This document shows, in pieces, positions 54,556-63,657 of a DNA stretch of 63,657 nucleotides. The stretch is from an uncultured Saprospiraceae bacterium (GTDB lineage: Bacteria; Bacteroidota; Bacteroidia; Chitinophagales; Saprospiraceae). The stretch spans positions 1 through 63,657 of the forward strand of contig CALLPK010000007.1 in the NCBI GenBank assembly GCA_938015415.1. The letters run 5' to 3'. A model generated the notes under the pieces. The model searched no databases. It was not told the origin of the DNA and saw only the letters and a list, made by a program, of their open reading frames with translations. Numbering within the stretch: position 1 is the stretch's first letter; each line of letters opens with the position of its first letter. Position numbers and translations under genes: made by a program.

Positions 54556-54963
54556 ATGACTATGGTCCATATAGACGAACCCATCCCGATACATAAAATC
54601 AGAGATTCTTTTCCTTCCGAAAACTCCCATCACTTAGGTGGTACCAGCGATGGACGTCGTTATCGTACGGTCTTTGGCGGTACCAGTCTGGAACAAAGCT
54701 ACGGAATGTTACGACAATTTTTGTCAGAGGAAGGATATGAGGATTTACCATTGCCGGCCGATGCGGCGGCGTTAACATTATTTCGGCATCCTCCTGGTAG
54801 AAAAGCGATAAAATTGTTTGAAGAGTATGGGTATGTTCACTACCCGATTAAGATTTATTTTCATCCTCATCTGAGTAAAGAACACACCCTTATTTTGTAT
54901 ATCTATCATGAAAACGCCAGTGATTCATTGCTGCATTTTCACGATCGACTTCCAAAGATTTAG
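54556..54963 (+). CDS. Hypothetical protein
   Basis: A 135-aa soluble protein, not recognised. It starts MTMVHIDEPIPIHKIRD and has HHLGGTSDGRRYRTVFGGTS, then two beta-rich segments (YVHYPIKIYFHPHL, HTLILYIYHENA) and ends HFHDRLPKI. It is His-rich, but no metal site can be named. A GTTGAATCG-type repeat (inverse) directly precedes the start. Confidence 0.6.
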   Translation: MTMVHIDEPIPIHKIRDSFPSENSHHLGGTSDGRRYRTVFGGTSLEQSYGMLRQFLSEEGYEDLPLPADAAALTLFRHPPGRKAIKLFEEYGYVHYPIKIYFHPHLSKEHTLILYIYHENASDSLLHFHDRLPKI

Positions 54964-54973
54964 GAAATTTTAT

Positions 54974-55651
54974 CTACATACTTTTTAACTTGCTAAGGTC
55001 CATATTTTTTGCAATTTTCATTAACTGATCCATGTCCATATTTCGGCCTTCGAGTGAGACGACAAATCGATCTGCCACCATCATTGCCAGTTGACAACGG
55101 GTATTGTTATTGCTGCATTCCTGATAAGATTTATTGCCGTCGATTTCGATGGTTCGCTTAAATCCATCGCTGGATTCTTCGTCAATTTCCAGTTGTGACC
55201 ACATGGCACCACCCATCAAAGCAGCACCAACTCCGCCAGCATCTACAATATCTACCTCCAGTTTTTGGTCACCATCTTCGTAACTAGCTTCGGCCGTAGA
55301 GATTTTAAAGCCCATTGCGCCCGATGATTTCCCACTGTGATCAGTTCGAGACATACCCGCCAAATTTTCGGGTAATAACTCTTTCAAACTACGAAAATTG
55401 ACTGGATCTTTCAGGTCCTTATCCGTCTTGATTTTATTGACTGCTGCTTCTATTCCCTGTAAGGCTTCGGAGACCGTTCCTTCTGCGTTTTCTCCCAGTT
55501 TCTCTACGAGATCCTGGGTAGAAGCAGCGAGTTGTTCAGCGCTTTCCTTAAGTTCTTCTTTACGCTTTTCTTCCGGTGTTTGAGTGGTACACGCAGTAAA
55601 ACCAACGAAGCAGAAGGCGATAAACAGGAGTTGAAATGATTGCTTTTTCAT
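54974..55651 (-). CDS. Hypothetical lipoprotein
   Basis: A 225-aa lipoprotein (GFTAC, Cys21). A charged helix follows (EEKRKEELKESAEQLAAS), then a compact C-terminal domain with DKLEV and RTIEIDGNKSYQECSN. Two Cys (near ECSNNNTRC) could form a disulfide. No family is recognised. Confidence 0.65.
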   Translation of the reverse strand: MKKQSFQLLFIAFCFVGFTACTTQTPEEKRKEELKESAEQLAASTQDLVEKLGENAEGTVSEALQGIEAAVNKIKTDKDLKDPVNFRSLKELLPENLAGMSRTDHSGKSSGAMGFKISTAEASYEDGDQKLEVDIVDAGGVGAALMGGAMWSQLEIDEESSDGFKRTIEIDGNKSYQECSNNNTRCQLAMMVADRFVVSLEGRNMDMDQLMKIAKNMDLSKLKSM

Positions 55652-55826
55652 TATTATATTTTTTAAATAAACTAAAAGAGATAATTAGTACTTTTTAATC
55701 GAAGTTATTAAGAATGTCGACAAAAAACGAGGCTTAGTGCTTCATTCTTAAACAACTTCATCTACACTAAATCATCAAGTTGCCCATTCATAGACAAACA
55801 TCCGCTCAGAATTGTTTCCACTCTTT

Positions 55827-57587
55827 CTATTCGGTCTCCTCTTCTTTGGTTTCACCATCATTATCTTCCGGTTTCATCTGGGGGAAAAACAATACATCCT
55901 GAATAGAGTTTGAATTCGTCATAATCATCGCCAGCCTATCCATACCGATTCCCAATCCAGCGGTAGGAGGCATTCCATATTCCAGCGCACGGAGAAAGTC
56001 CTCGTCCAGGACCATCGCTTCGTCGTCTCCCCTTTTTCCAAGCTCGAGTTGCGCCTCAAACCGTTCGCGCTGATCAATCGGATCGTTTAATTCAGAGAAG
56101 GCATTACAGATTTCTTTTTTATTACAAATCGCTTCAAAACGTTCTACCAGACCAGGCTTGGTACGGTGCTTTTTAGCCAGTGGTGACATCTCTATAGGAT
56201 AGTCTGTAATGAAGGTCGGCTGAATTAACTCACCTTCACATTTCTCCCCAAAAATCTCGTCAATTAATTTTCCTTTCCCCATTGTTTCGTCTACCGGTAC
56301 GTGTAATTTTTTTGCGGTTGCAAAAATTTCTTTTTCACTCATTTCTGAAATATCGATACCCGTAAAGTGCTCAATGGCTTCGTACATGGTGTATCGCTTC
56401 CACGGTCGTTTAAAATCAATCACGTTATCTCCGACCTGTATTTTGGTCGTTCCGTTTACGTCCATCGCAACTTTTTCAACCATCTCCTCCACCAGGTTCA
56501 TCATCCACTCGTAATCTTTGTAAGCAACGTATAATTCGATCTGCGTAAACTCCGGATTGTGGAATCGGCTCATCCCTTCATTTCTAAAATCTTTAGAAAA
56601 TTCGTATACCCCATCAAAGCCTCCGACGATCAATCTTTTTAGATATAACTCATTGGCAATTCGCAAGTACAGCGTCATATCCAATGTGTTATGATGCGTC
56701 TTAAATGGTCGAGCTGCAGCACCACCATAGAGCGGTTGTAAGATCGGTGTTTCTACTTCCAGATAATCTTTTTCATTTAAAAAATTACGGATAGAGTTAT
56801 ACATTTTGGTCCGCTTTACGAAGGCTTCCCGCACTTGCGGGTTGACCACTAAATCCACGTACCGTTGTCGGTATCTAAGTTCCGGATCGGTAAAGGCGTC
56901 GTAGATATTTCCTTCCTTGTCGCGCTTGACAATAGGCAGATTACGCAATGCTTTACTTAAAAAATGTAATTCTTTTACTTTAATAGTTACTTCTCCCGTT
57001 TGGGTGATAAAAAGTTCACCCACCAAGCCAATATAATCACCAATGTGTAATAGTTTTACAATCTTATCCGTCAACTCTTGTTCCGCTTCGGTTGCACCCA
57101 TTTTCCCCTTTTGCATATACAGTTGAATGGTACCATCCGCGTCCTGAAGTTTGGCAAAAGGACCACGCTGTCCCATGAACCTACCGGCAATTCTCAGTTC
57201 GGATAATTTGTCGGGACCATACACGCCGAGGTTGGCCGTTCTTAATCCATTGATGTACGTTTCCAAATCCATGGATTCCCGTTTGGCGGAAGCATCAAAT
57301 TCGACAGGATCATTAATCCCAAAAGCCTGAAATTCTTCGTCCTCTTTGATAGAACTGGTACGGAATTTTTTCGCTTTAAATAATTCCATTAACTTCCTGG
57401 CACCCGCCTCACCAATTTTGGCCAGACTCGTTAAATCTTTGATCAACAACTCGTCAAAATTGGCTGTTTTAAAGTCATTGGTAGAAAAATTCACCGCAAA
57501 CCCGGCGGCCGGATAAGGTTCCACTCCAAGGTTCCGGAGTGCTTGCATAGCCTCTCGGCGGACTATTTCCTGTTCACTGCGTTGCAT
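55827..57587 (-). CDS. lysS: Lysine--tRNA ligase, class II, with N-terminal insertion
   Basis: A 586-aa synthetase, longer than the usual 490-510. After the N-terminal RREAMQALRNLGVEPYP comes an extra segment (about residues 38-125) with a helix-hairpin-helix-like LTSLAKIGEAGARKLMELF. The OB-fold (LSELRIAGRFMGQRG, from about 129) and the catalytic domain follow, with motif 2 FRNEGMSRFHNPEF and motif 3 GLGIGMDRLAMI. The C-terminus is acidic (about 15 residues). It charges tRNA-Lys. Confidence 0.95.
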   Translation of the reverse strand: MQRSEQEIVRREAMQALRNLGVEPYPAAGFAVNFSTNDFKTANFDELLIKDLTSLAKIGEAGARKLMELFKAKKFRTSSIKEDEEFQAFGINDPVEFDASAKRESMDLETYINGLRTANLGVYGPDKLSELRIAGRFMGQRGPFAKLQDADGTIQLYMQKGKMGATEAEQELTDKIVKLLHIGDYIGLVGELFITQTGEVTIKVKELHFLSKALRNLPIVKRDKEGNIYDAFTDPELRYRQRYVDLVVNPQVREAFVKRTKMYNSIRNFLNEKDYLEVETPILQPLYGGAAARPFKTHHNTLDMTLYLRIANELYLKRLIVGGFDGVYEFSKDFRNEGMSRFHNPEFTQIELYVAYKDYEWMMNLVEEMVEKVAMDVNGTTKIQVGDNVIDFKRPWKRYTMYEAIEHFTGIDISEMSEKEIFATAKKLHVPVDETMGKGKLIDEIFGEKCEGELIQPTFITDYPIEMSPLAKKHRTKPGLVERFEAICNKKEICNAFSELNDPIDQRERFEAQLELGKRGDDEAMVLDEDFLRALEYGMPPTAGLGIGMDRLAMIMTNSNSIQDVLFFPQMKPEDNDGETKEEETE

Positions 57588-57615
57588 ATATAGTACGTTT
57601 TTTTTGAGTAAAGAA

Positions 57616-57623
57616 CAAAAATA
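57616..57623 (-). promoter_or_regulatory. Candidate -7 box of lysS
   Basis: On the minus strand TATTTTTG fits TAnnTTTG, 28 nt before the lysS ATG. No clear TTG is at -33. Confidence 0.4.
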
Positions 57624-57948
57624 GCCTTTTCTAGGAGAAGATAGGCAGGAATGGGCCTTACAATTCCCGGATAATTTCCGTAAATTTGGGACTCGGGAAG
57701 GAGATTAAAAATTTACTAACCAAGTGAATTAATAAAATCGTAACATACACACTGCCCTTCTTCCTTCCAGACACGTTATTTTTACAATTTTTAATCCCTC
57801 TGTTTCTTAGAAGTAGAATTACCTGATAGTTTCTTTAAAACTAAAATAATTAGGTCTTTCACTCGAGAATCACAAGACGACTATGCTAACCTGGTTTAGC
57901 TTAGCAGTTGTTTTAACCCTCATCAAAACTTACACTAAAATTGGTTTT
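57624..57948. other. Spacer upstream of the giant adhesin gene
   Basis: About 325 nt. TAAATTTG at 57681-57688 is a possible + strand -7 box. The adhesin frame is already open at an ATG at 57883, in phase with the chosen start at 57949. No hairpin is obvious. Confidence 0.4.
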
Positions 57949-60900
57949 ATGTTAGACTGGTTCTGTTCTCTAAATAATTTTCAGCAATTATTGAAAAAAA
58001 TAATTTTGTGCTGGATGTTTTTTCTGGGTATTTCGATGTCTGGAAAAATTTATGGTCAAACGACTATCCTAAGTGATGCAGGAAGGATTTATGCAGACTC
58101 TGATGGCCCTACCGGGCCTGATATTTATCCGGTGAATATTTCTAATTGTACTTCTGTAAGTTTTTCCCTGGATTACAGTTTTTCTCTTCCTTGGCTGGGT
58201 AGTGGTAATATGGAAACAGTAGAAGATTGTACCATTGGATCATGTGCCGGAGATCCAAATAATCCTGCAGCTGGTTCTTGTTTTGAATGTTGGGATTTCC
58301 TTTGGGCTAGATTTCACATGGACGGTAGTGAAGTAGCTAGTGATCTGATTGGAGATGTTGGAACTACGGACGCAGAGCAATCAGGCACCATAGCAACCGG
58401 TCCAATCTGCACCAACGGTGCCTCGACCGCTGACATCAATATCGTTACGCAAACCTGGGCAGGCGATGAATCTGTTACTTTCGAAAATCTGGTGATTCTT
58501 TGCTGGGAGGGAGTACCCACCATAGCGACGGGTCCACCAATGCTTTGTGAGGGAGAAGATTTACCCTTAAATGGAATGGTTACGGACCCTTCTGTTATCT
58601 CGAGTTGGTTCTGGGATAATATTGGATCTGGAACAATTACCGACAATTCTGTTCCAAATACTACGCTTGTTGGTGGTCAAAATGGAACTATTTATAGACT
58701 TACAACTACTGACGTAAATGGTTGTACCGCGAGCGATGCTGAAATCGCTAATTTTTCTCCGGCAGGTACTGCAAATGATCCAAATATAAACGAATGTGTA
58801 AATGATCCTACCAGTTTTGATCTAACGCCGTTTAATCAGAATGTACATCCAACCGCGAATGTAATCTGGTATGATGGCGATCCAAATAACGGAGGAATCG
58901 AAATTGCTGATCCAACCAGTGTAAATCTAAACAATATAGCCGACCTATGGGCAGGTGGTAGAGAATCTGGATGTAATTTAATTCCAGTTGACGTAACTTT
59001 TATGGTTCAAATGCCTCCAGTTATTAATCCGCCGAATATTCCTCCGATTTGTAATAATCTTACATTTTTTGATTTAACCGATTTCAATTCAGATATAAGT
59101 TCTGATCCATCAGCGTTTATTCAATGGTTCGATAGAGATCCCGCCACTGGAACATCGATCATTAGTCCTCCTGAATTTGCTAGTCTAGCTAGCTTAGTAG
59201 ACTTATGGGTGCAGGTTACGATCAACGGCTGTGTCTCAAATGCTGTAAATGTCCCTACCAGTTTTGTGGACGCCCCAACGGTGATGCCGATGAGTAATAC
59301 CAATAATGTTTGTGCGGGAGGAAGCGTCAATATCATGGCCAACGCTATGAATGTTACGGGTGTAACTTGGGATAATAATGGCGGTGATGGTACTTTTGGA
59401 AATCCCAATGATCAGAATACCAGTTATACGCCCGGCCCTTTTGAAATCATTAACGGTAGCTTTAGTTTGACCGTGACAACCATCAGTGATTGTGATGAAG
59501 CAAATGCTACCCTTAATTTTAATGTAACGCCTGGACCTACTGCAAGCATTAGCGGCGATAATCTTATTTGTGCCAACACTACCGCTTCCCTTGCCGCAGG
59601 CTCGACTGATCCAACCAATATTATTTCATGGACGACGATATTTCCCAGTGATGGAACGTTCTTGCCGAGCAATGATAACAATACGGTCTATACACCAGGA
59701 TCAAACGATATTCTCAACGGTTCGGCTATGGTTATGGTTACGGTGAGTGATGCTACTGGTTTTTGTATTGCGGGAACAGATGTTTTTAACATTGATATAA
59801 TTCCTGCGGCAACAGCGATGATTGATATTTTAAATCCTGTAATTTGCGAAGGGGAACCGTTGCCTGTAACTGTTTTCACCAGTGATCCAGGCAGTAGTAT
59901 TTTATGGAATACCAATGGAGACGGAGTTTTTGGTAGTAATTTCGACGATAATACTTCCTACACACCGGGTCCATCAGATGCAGCAGATGGTCTTATTCGA
60001 ATAGCCGTGACCGTGACGACTAACAATGGCTGTTCACCTGCAACGGATTTTGAGGACATTAACGTTGTTGCTGCACCAGAGATCATGGCAGTGGCACCTA
60101 TGGCAATTTGTACAGGAGAAGATGTGTTTTTATCTTCTAATCTGGATGGAAGTGCGAGCGGTATAACCTGGACAGCTAGTCCTGGTGATGGTTTTTTTGA
60201 TAATAACCAATTACAAAATCCTACCTATACACCCGGGTCGGACGATATAACTAACGGCTCGATTACCTTTACAGCGACAACAAGTGATCCAAACGGATTC
60301 TGTCCAGGAAGCTACTCGGATACGCAAACCACAATTATTGAAGCCGGTCCTACTATCACAGCCGGTGACGATCAGACCATTTGTGCGGGAAATATTGTAT
60401 CACTGGACGCAACTCTAAGTGATCCCATCAACAACTCAGTTACCTGGTCTCGCAGTGGAGATGGAACTTTTAATCCGAATAATACGGTGAGTAATCCAAC
60501 TTACACGCCAGGTCCACTGGATATTGCTAATGGTTCGGTGGTATTAACTACGACTACACAAAGTAATAATTCAAACTGTGCCACCAATGGAACAGACGAA
60601 TTAACTGTTACGATTAGTGCCCCTCCCACCATAGTTATCGGAGGAGATCAATCTATTTGTTCAGACGATAGTAGTGATCCATTGGGAGCCACGCCGGGTG
60701 GCAGTGCTACTGCTTTTATCTGGAGTACTGATGGAGACGGAACTTTTTCACCTGCGGATAATGATCCCAACGCAACGTACAATCCAGGCCCAAACGACTT
60801 GGTTAATCAGTTTGTGACCATTACTGCTACCACCAATAATCCAGTTGCTGATTGTACGCCCGCAGTAGCGATGATTCAACTTTCTATCAATCAGGCACCA

Positions 60901-63657
60901 ACTGTATCTTTTGGAGAAGATAATATTACGATTTGTGAAGATGAAGTAATCAATGACCTCGATGCTACCCTGTCAGGCGGGGCCACCTCTCTTACCTGGA
61001 GCACCAGTGGTGACGGTTTTTTCACCCCAACGGAGAGTGACCCAAATGCCAGCTATACTCCCGGAACAAACGACCTGAATAATATTAATACGCTAATTAT
61101 TCTAACGGCTACTACAGATGACATTAATGGAACTTGTCCGGAAGGGACAGGGTCAATTACCGTTACACTAGACCAAGCGCCCACTATAAACCTAGGTACC
61201 GACCTTACTTCCTGTGGAGATGAAGATGTAAACCTAGTGAACCCTACCATCGGAGGCTCAGCTACCACGATCTTATGGTCTACCAGTGGCGATGGAACTT
61301 TCAATGATAATCAGCTTATCAATCCGGTATATAGTCCTGACGTAAATGATGTAGCAAACGGCTCGGTAATCCTCACAGCAATTACCGATAATGGAGGTGG
61401 CCTTTGCAATCCCGTCTCAAGCAACATTACAATTACTTTTTCCACCACAGGCAATGCAAGTTTTACTTATCCAACGATTGGCTGTACCAACGCGGGTAAC
61501 CCCACCCCGGATATTTCTCCGACCAGTTCAGGAAGTTTTAGTGTAAATAATGGAGATATTGATGCGCAAACCGGAGAGTTTTTAATTAGTTCTGCTACCG
61601 TTGGAGAAACCTATACCATTACGTTTACAAGTACGGGTAATTGTCCCGGTGAATTTGATCAGGATATTTTGATTCTCGGACCGGATGATCCCAGTTTTGG
61701 TTTTCCAACGATTGCTTGTAGTACTGGAGATAATCCAACCCCCGATAATACGTCCGGAACCAACGGAAATTTCACCGTAGATGGTGGCGCCTCTATTGAT
61801 CAAGTTACTGGAGAATTAGATTTATCCACTGTTAATCCTGGTGATAGTTACACCATTAGTTTTACCACTACCGAAGATTGTCCAGCTACGAGTGCCAGTA
61901 TGATTTCTATTATTGCACCACCGGATGCGGGTGATCCAATGGCTGATTTAGCAACCTGTAATATGGGTAGTGTGGTAATTGACCTGAATGATTTATTAAT
62001 TAATGCCGATGCGGGAGGTGTCTGGACGGACGAATCTACTAACCCAACGGATGGATTCGACGTAGACATTTTTGACCCAACTAACCAAGCAGGAGATACT
62101 TATACTTTTAGATATACTTTGTCTGCTAATGCCGGATGTCCAGGCGATTTTTCGGAAGTTAATGTTATTGTAGAAGCACAGCAGACCGCTATCCTGGACC
62201 AAATTACACTAATGCCGTGTAGTGACAACAATGGCCCTAACATTAGCAATGTAAATTTAAATGACTTGATACTTTCTACTAGTGTTCTCGGAACCTGGGA
62301 AGACACGGACAACACGGGAGTAGATTTATCCGATTTGGACAATGTAGATTTTGCGGGAATCGCTCCCGGATTTTATACCTTTACCTATACGCTTCCTGCG
62401 ACTCCTAATTGTACGCAAGCCCCAGCTTATACTACCGAAATCCAAGTTGTCTCCTGTGATTGCCCAGTGGTACAAAATACAATTACCGCTTCCACTTGTG
62501 AAGGGATTCCTTTTGTCTGGAATATGGTGGAATACAACACGGCGGATACGTATGTACAAACTTTTCCAGGTACTGCTGCCAACGGTTGTGATTCATCGGA
62601 TGTTATTGTTTTGACGGTCATTGAAATGCCCATGATAAACGTCGGCGATAATTTTGTCATCTGTCAAGGAGATATTATTGAACTTAACGTTGATCTTGAT
62701 GGCTCTGCGAATGGAGTCATTTGGTCCACCACGGGAGATGGAACATTCGATAATAACGAATTGGAACAGCCAACTTATACTCCTGGTACTGATGATATTT
62801 TAAATGGCTTTGTTGATTTTACTGGAACCACCAGCGATATGGGATCCATCTGTAATCCGGTGACGGATAATATCCGAGTGAATATGTTGTCTCCTCAGGA
62901 CGCTTCCTTTATCTATCCAACGAATGCTTGCTCAGCAGGAAATAATCCGGAACCTTCTACCACACCAACCCCGTCGGGGACTTATAGCGTAGATAACGAT
63001 GCGATCATTGATCCTAATACCGGAGTATTAGATCTAAGCACAACTACCGCTGGGCAACCTCATAACATTATATTCACCAGTAATGGAACTTGCCCAGGTA
63101 CCCATACCCAAACCATCAATATTATTGATACACCGGATGCGGGGGTAGCCAATGCTCCGGTAAATACTTGTAATGAAAACGGAAACATCGTTGACTTAAA
63201 TAGCTTACTCAACGGTGCCGACGCAGGTGGTACCTGGACGGAAACTTCCACCACGCCTTCTACCGGATTATCCGGTAATCAGTTTAATGGAAATAGTCAA
63301 GCCGCTGGAACTTATACTTTCCGCTATACCGTCAGCACGACGGATTGTCCGGATGACTTTACCGAAGTGACCGTCAACGTGGACGCACCCCTCACCGCTA
63401 CTCTTTCCGCTTCCGATAATATTTGTAATAATAACGACAATGGAAATAGTAGCATTTTAAATTTTAATAATCTGATTACCGACGGAGCTATCAACGGGAC
63501 CTGGACGGCTACCAACACCAGTGGCGTTGATCTTGCCAATCCAGACAATGTCTCTTTCGATGGCGTTGCTGCGGACACTTATATTTTTACCTATACCACG
63601 CCGGACAACGGAAATTGTCCCGGACAAGATTTTACCACTTCTATTATTGTCGAAAAT
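57949..63657 (+). CDS. Giant secreted repeat adhesin, 3' end outside window
   Basis: One frame without a stop from the ATG at 57949 (or 57883) to the last base: 1903 codons seen. The N-terminus (basic KK, hydrophobic IILCWMFFLGI, then GKIYGQ) is a signal peptide. After a Cys-rich first domain (to about residue 250) and Cys/Trp modules, nine copies of a module A of about 90 aa follow. A has a core of C-x-(G/D)-(E/x)...W-x-x-x-G-DG-x-F...YTPG...NGS. Then modules B (FTYPTIGC type, at about 61456, 61687, 62899), C (DAGDP type, 61924, 63136) and D (ATLSAS type, 62188, 63397) come in the same order twice. Ig/PKD-like fold and type IX secretion are inferred; the sorting domain would lie beyond the window. 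Composition is rich in Thr, Asn, Asp and poor in Lys. Confidence 0.88.
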   Translation, partial: MLDWFCSLNNFQQLLKKIILCWMFFLGISMSGKIYGQTTILSDAGRIYADSDGPTGPDIYPVNISNCTSVSFSLDYSFSLPWLGSGNMETVEDCTIGSCAGDPNNPAAGSCFECWDFLWARFHMDGSEVASDLIGDVGTTDAEQSGTIATGPICTNGASTADINIVTQTWAGDESVTFENLVILCWEGVPTIATGPPMLCEGEDLPLNGMVTDPSVISSWFWDNIGSGTITDNSVPNTTLVGGQNGTIYRLTTTDVNGCTASDAEIANFSPAGTANDPNINECVNDPTSFDLTPFNQNVHPTANVIWYDGDPNNGGIEIADPTSVNLNNIADLWAGGRESGCNLIPVDVTFMVQMPPVINPPNIPPICNNLTFFDLTDFNSDISSDPSAFIQWFDRDPATGTSIISPPEFASLASLVDLWVQVTINGCVSNAVNVPTSFVDAPTVMPMSNTNNVCAGGSVNIMANAMNVTGVTWDNNGGDGTFGNPNDQNTSYTPGPFEIINGSFSLTVTTISDCDEANATLNFNVTPGPTASISGDNLICANTTASLAAGSTDPTNIISWTTIFPSDGTFLPSNDNNTVYTPGSNDILNGSAMVMVTVSDATGFCIAGTDVFNIDIIPAATAMIDILNPVICEGEPLPVTVFTSDPGSSILWNTNGDGVFGSNFDDNTSYTPGPSDAADGLIRIAVTVTTNNGCSPATDFEDINVVAAPEIMAVAPMAICTGEDVFLSSNLDGSASGITWTASPGDGFFDNNQLQNPTYTPGSDDITNGSITFTATTSDPNGFCPGSYSDTQTTIIEAGPTITAGDDQTICAGNIVSLDATLSDPINNSVTWSRSGDGTFNPNNTVSNPTYTPGPLDIANGSVVLTTTTQSNNSNCATNGTDELTVTISAPPTIVIGGDQSICSDDSSDPLGATPGGSATAFIWSTDGDGTFSPADNDPNATYNPGPNDLVNQFVTITATTNNPVADCTPAVAMIQLSINQAPTVSFGEDNITICEDEVINDLDATLSGGATSLTWSTSGDGFFTPTESDPNASYTPGTNDLNNINTLIILTATTDDINGTCPEGTGSITVTLDQAPTINLGTDLTSCGDEDVNLVNPTIGGSATTILWSTSGDGTFNDNQLINPVYSPDVNDVANGSVILTAITDNGGGLCNPVSSNITITFSTTGNASFTYPTIGCTNAGNPTPDISPTSSGSFSVNNGDIDAQTGEFLISSATVGETYTITFTSTGNCPGEFDQDILILGPDDPSFGFPTIACSTGDNPTPDNTSGTNGNFTVDGGASIDQVTGELDLSTVNPGDSYTISFTTTEDCPATSASMISIIAPPDAGDPMADLATCNMGSVVIDLNDLLINADAGGVWTDESTNPTDGFDVDIFDPTNQAGDTYTFRYTLSANAGCPGDFSEVNVIVEAQQTAILDQITLMPCSDNNGPNISNVNLNDLILSTSVLGTWEDTDNTGVDLSDLDNVDFAGIAPGFYTFTYTLPATPNCTQAPAYTTEIQVVSCDCPVVQNTITASTCEGIPFVWNMVEYNTADTYVQTFPGTAANGCDSSDVIVLTVIEMPMINVGDNFVICQGDIIELNVDLDGSANGVIWSTTGDGTFDNNELEQPTYTPGTDDILNGFVDFTGTTSDMGSICNPVTDNIRVNMLSPQDASFIYPTNACSAGNNPEPSTTPTPSGTYSVDNDAIIDPNTGVLDLSTTTAGQPHNIIFTSNGTCPGTHTQTINIIDTPDAGVANAPVNTCNENGNIVDLNSLLNGADAGGTWTETSTTPSTGLSGNQFNGNSQAAGTYTFRYTVSTTDCPDDFTEVTVNVDAPLTATLSASDNICNNNDNGNSSILNFNNLITDGAINGTWTATNTSGVDLANPDNVSFDGVAADTYIFTYTTPDNGNCPGQDFTTSIIVEN

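Noticed and set aside
58314-63578. Many minus-strand frames of 60-110 codons.
   Set aside because: They lie opposite the repeat adhesin and are caused by its Thr/Asn-rich codons; none has a family feature.
59281-63657. Regular repeats that could suggest a CRISPR array or satellite DNA.
   Set aside because: The repeat is at protein level (about 270 nt, divergent in DNA) and in frame throughout; no short identical repeats with spacers were seen.

Overview
The window looks like a chromosomal segment of a free-living Bacteroidota member, most likely of the Saprospiria (Lewinella-like) group. Signs seen: the tRNA-Thr/Tyr/Gly/Thr-tuf-tRNA-Trp-secE-nusG-rplK-rplA-rplJ-rplL-rpoB-rpoC order typical of Bacteroidota, a SusC/SusD pair, start codons without clear Shine-Dalgarno sequences, promoter boxes of the TAnnTTTG type, and a very large secreted repeat protein. 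The genus is inference; no rRNA gene is present.

Layout. 1-1609: tail of an unknown + strand gene, a 650-nt spacer with degenerate GC-rich repeats, a MutT-type Nudix gene, and what looks like the two ends of an internally deleted helicase/S24-type gene. 1622-6760 (minus): a GH63 mannosyl/glucosylglycerate hydrolase-like enzyme, a sodium:solute symporter, glycerate kinase and an MscS channel. Together they read as a compact route for using a glycerate-type compatible solute. 7038-9892 (plus): a membrane protein with an AIM24-like end and an EamA transporter. 9941-17470 (minus): a 55-aa membrane protein, a secreted LamG/DUF8202-type protein, an MFS transporter, a vanadium-haloperoxidase-like lipoprotein and an exported GH65 enzyme. 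17579-25043: a two-domain retropepsin-PDZ protein, a helical-repeat protein divergent from a TPR-CHAT protease, cytidylate kinase and riboflavin synthase. 25138-27149 (minus): two tandem paralogous exported helical proteins.

27394-41799 (minus) is the core transcription/translation block, with five tRNAs. Its spacers carry strong hairpins (tuf/trnW, rplJ/rplL, rplL/rpoB, rpoB/rpoC). Two related leader elements stand just before rplK and rplA, and a near-perfect 113-bp direct repeat lies between two tRNAs. hpf and xerC precede the block. 43741-50212 (minus): a secreted hypothetical and a SusC-SusD-lipoprotein operon. 50324-57587: pdxJ, then CPBP protease-cdsA-psd (phospholipid synthesis), bioY, two hypotheticals and lysS with an unusual N-terminal insertion.

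57949-63657 (plus) is one open frame of 1903 codons that runs off the window. It has a signal peptide followed by at least nine Ig/PKD-like modules of about 90 aa and then a higher-order A-B-C-D module series. This is a giant surface adhesin, and its C-terminus is not in view.

The best candidates for new biology are the glycerate-glycoside operon, the paired rplK/rplA leaders and operon hairpins, the decayed helicase/S24 locus beside mutT, the TPR-CHAT/helical-repeat divergent pair, and the super-repeat architecture of the giant adhesin. No CRISPR array, IS element, prophage or intact defence island was seen.
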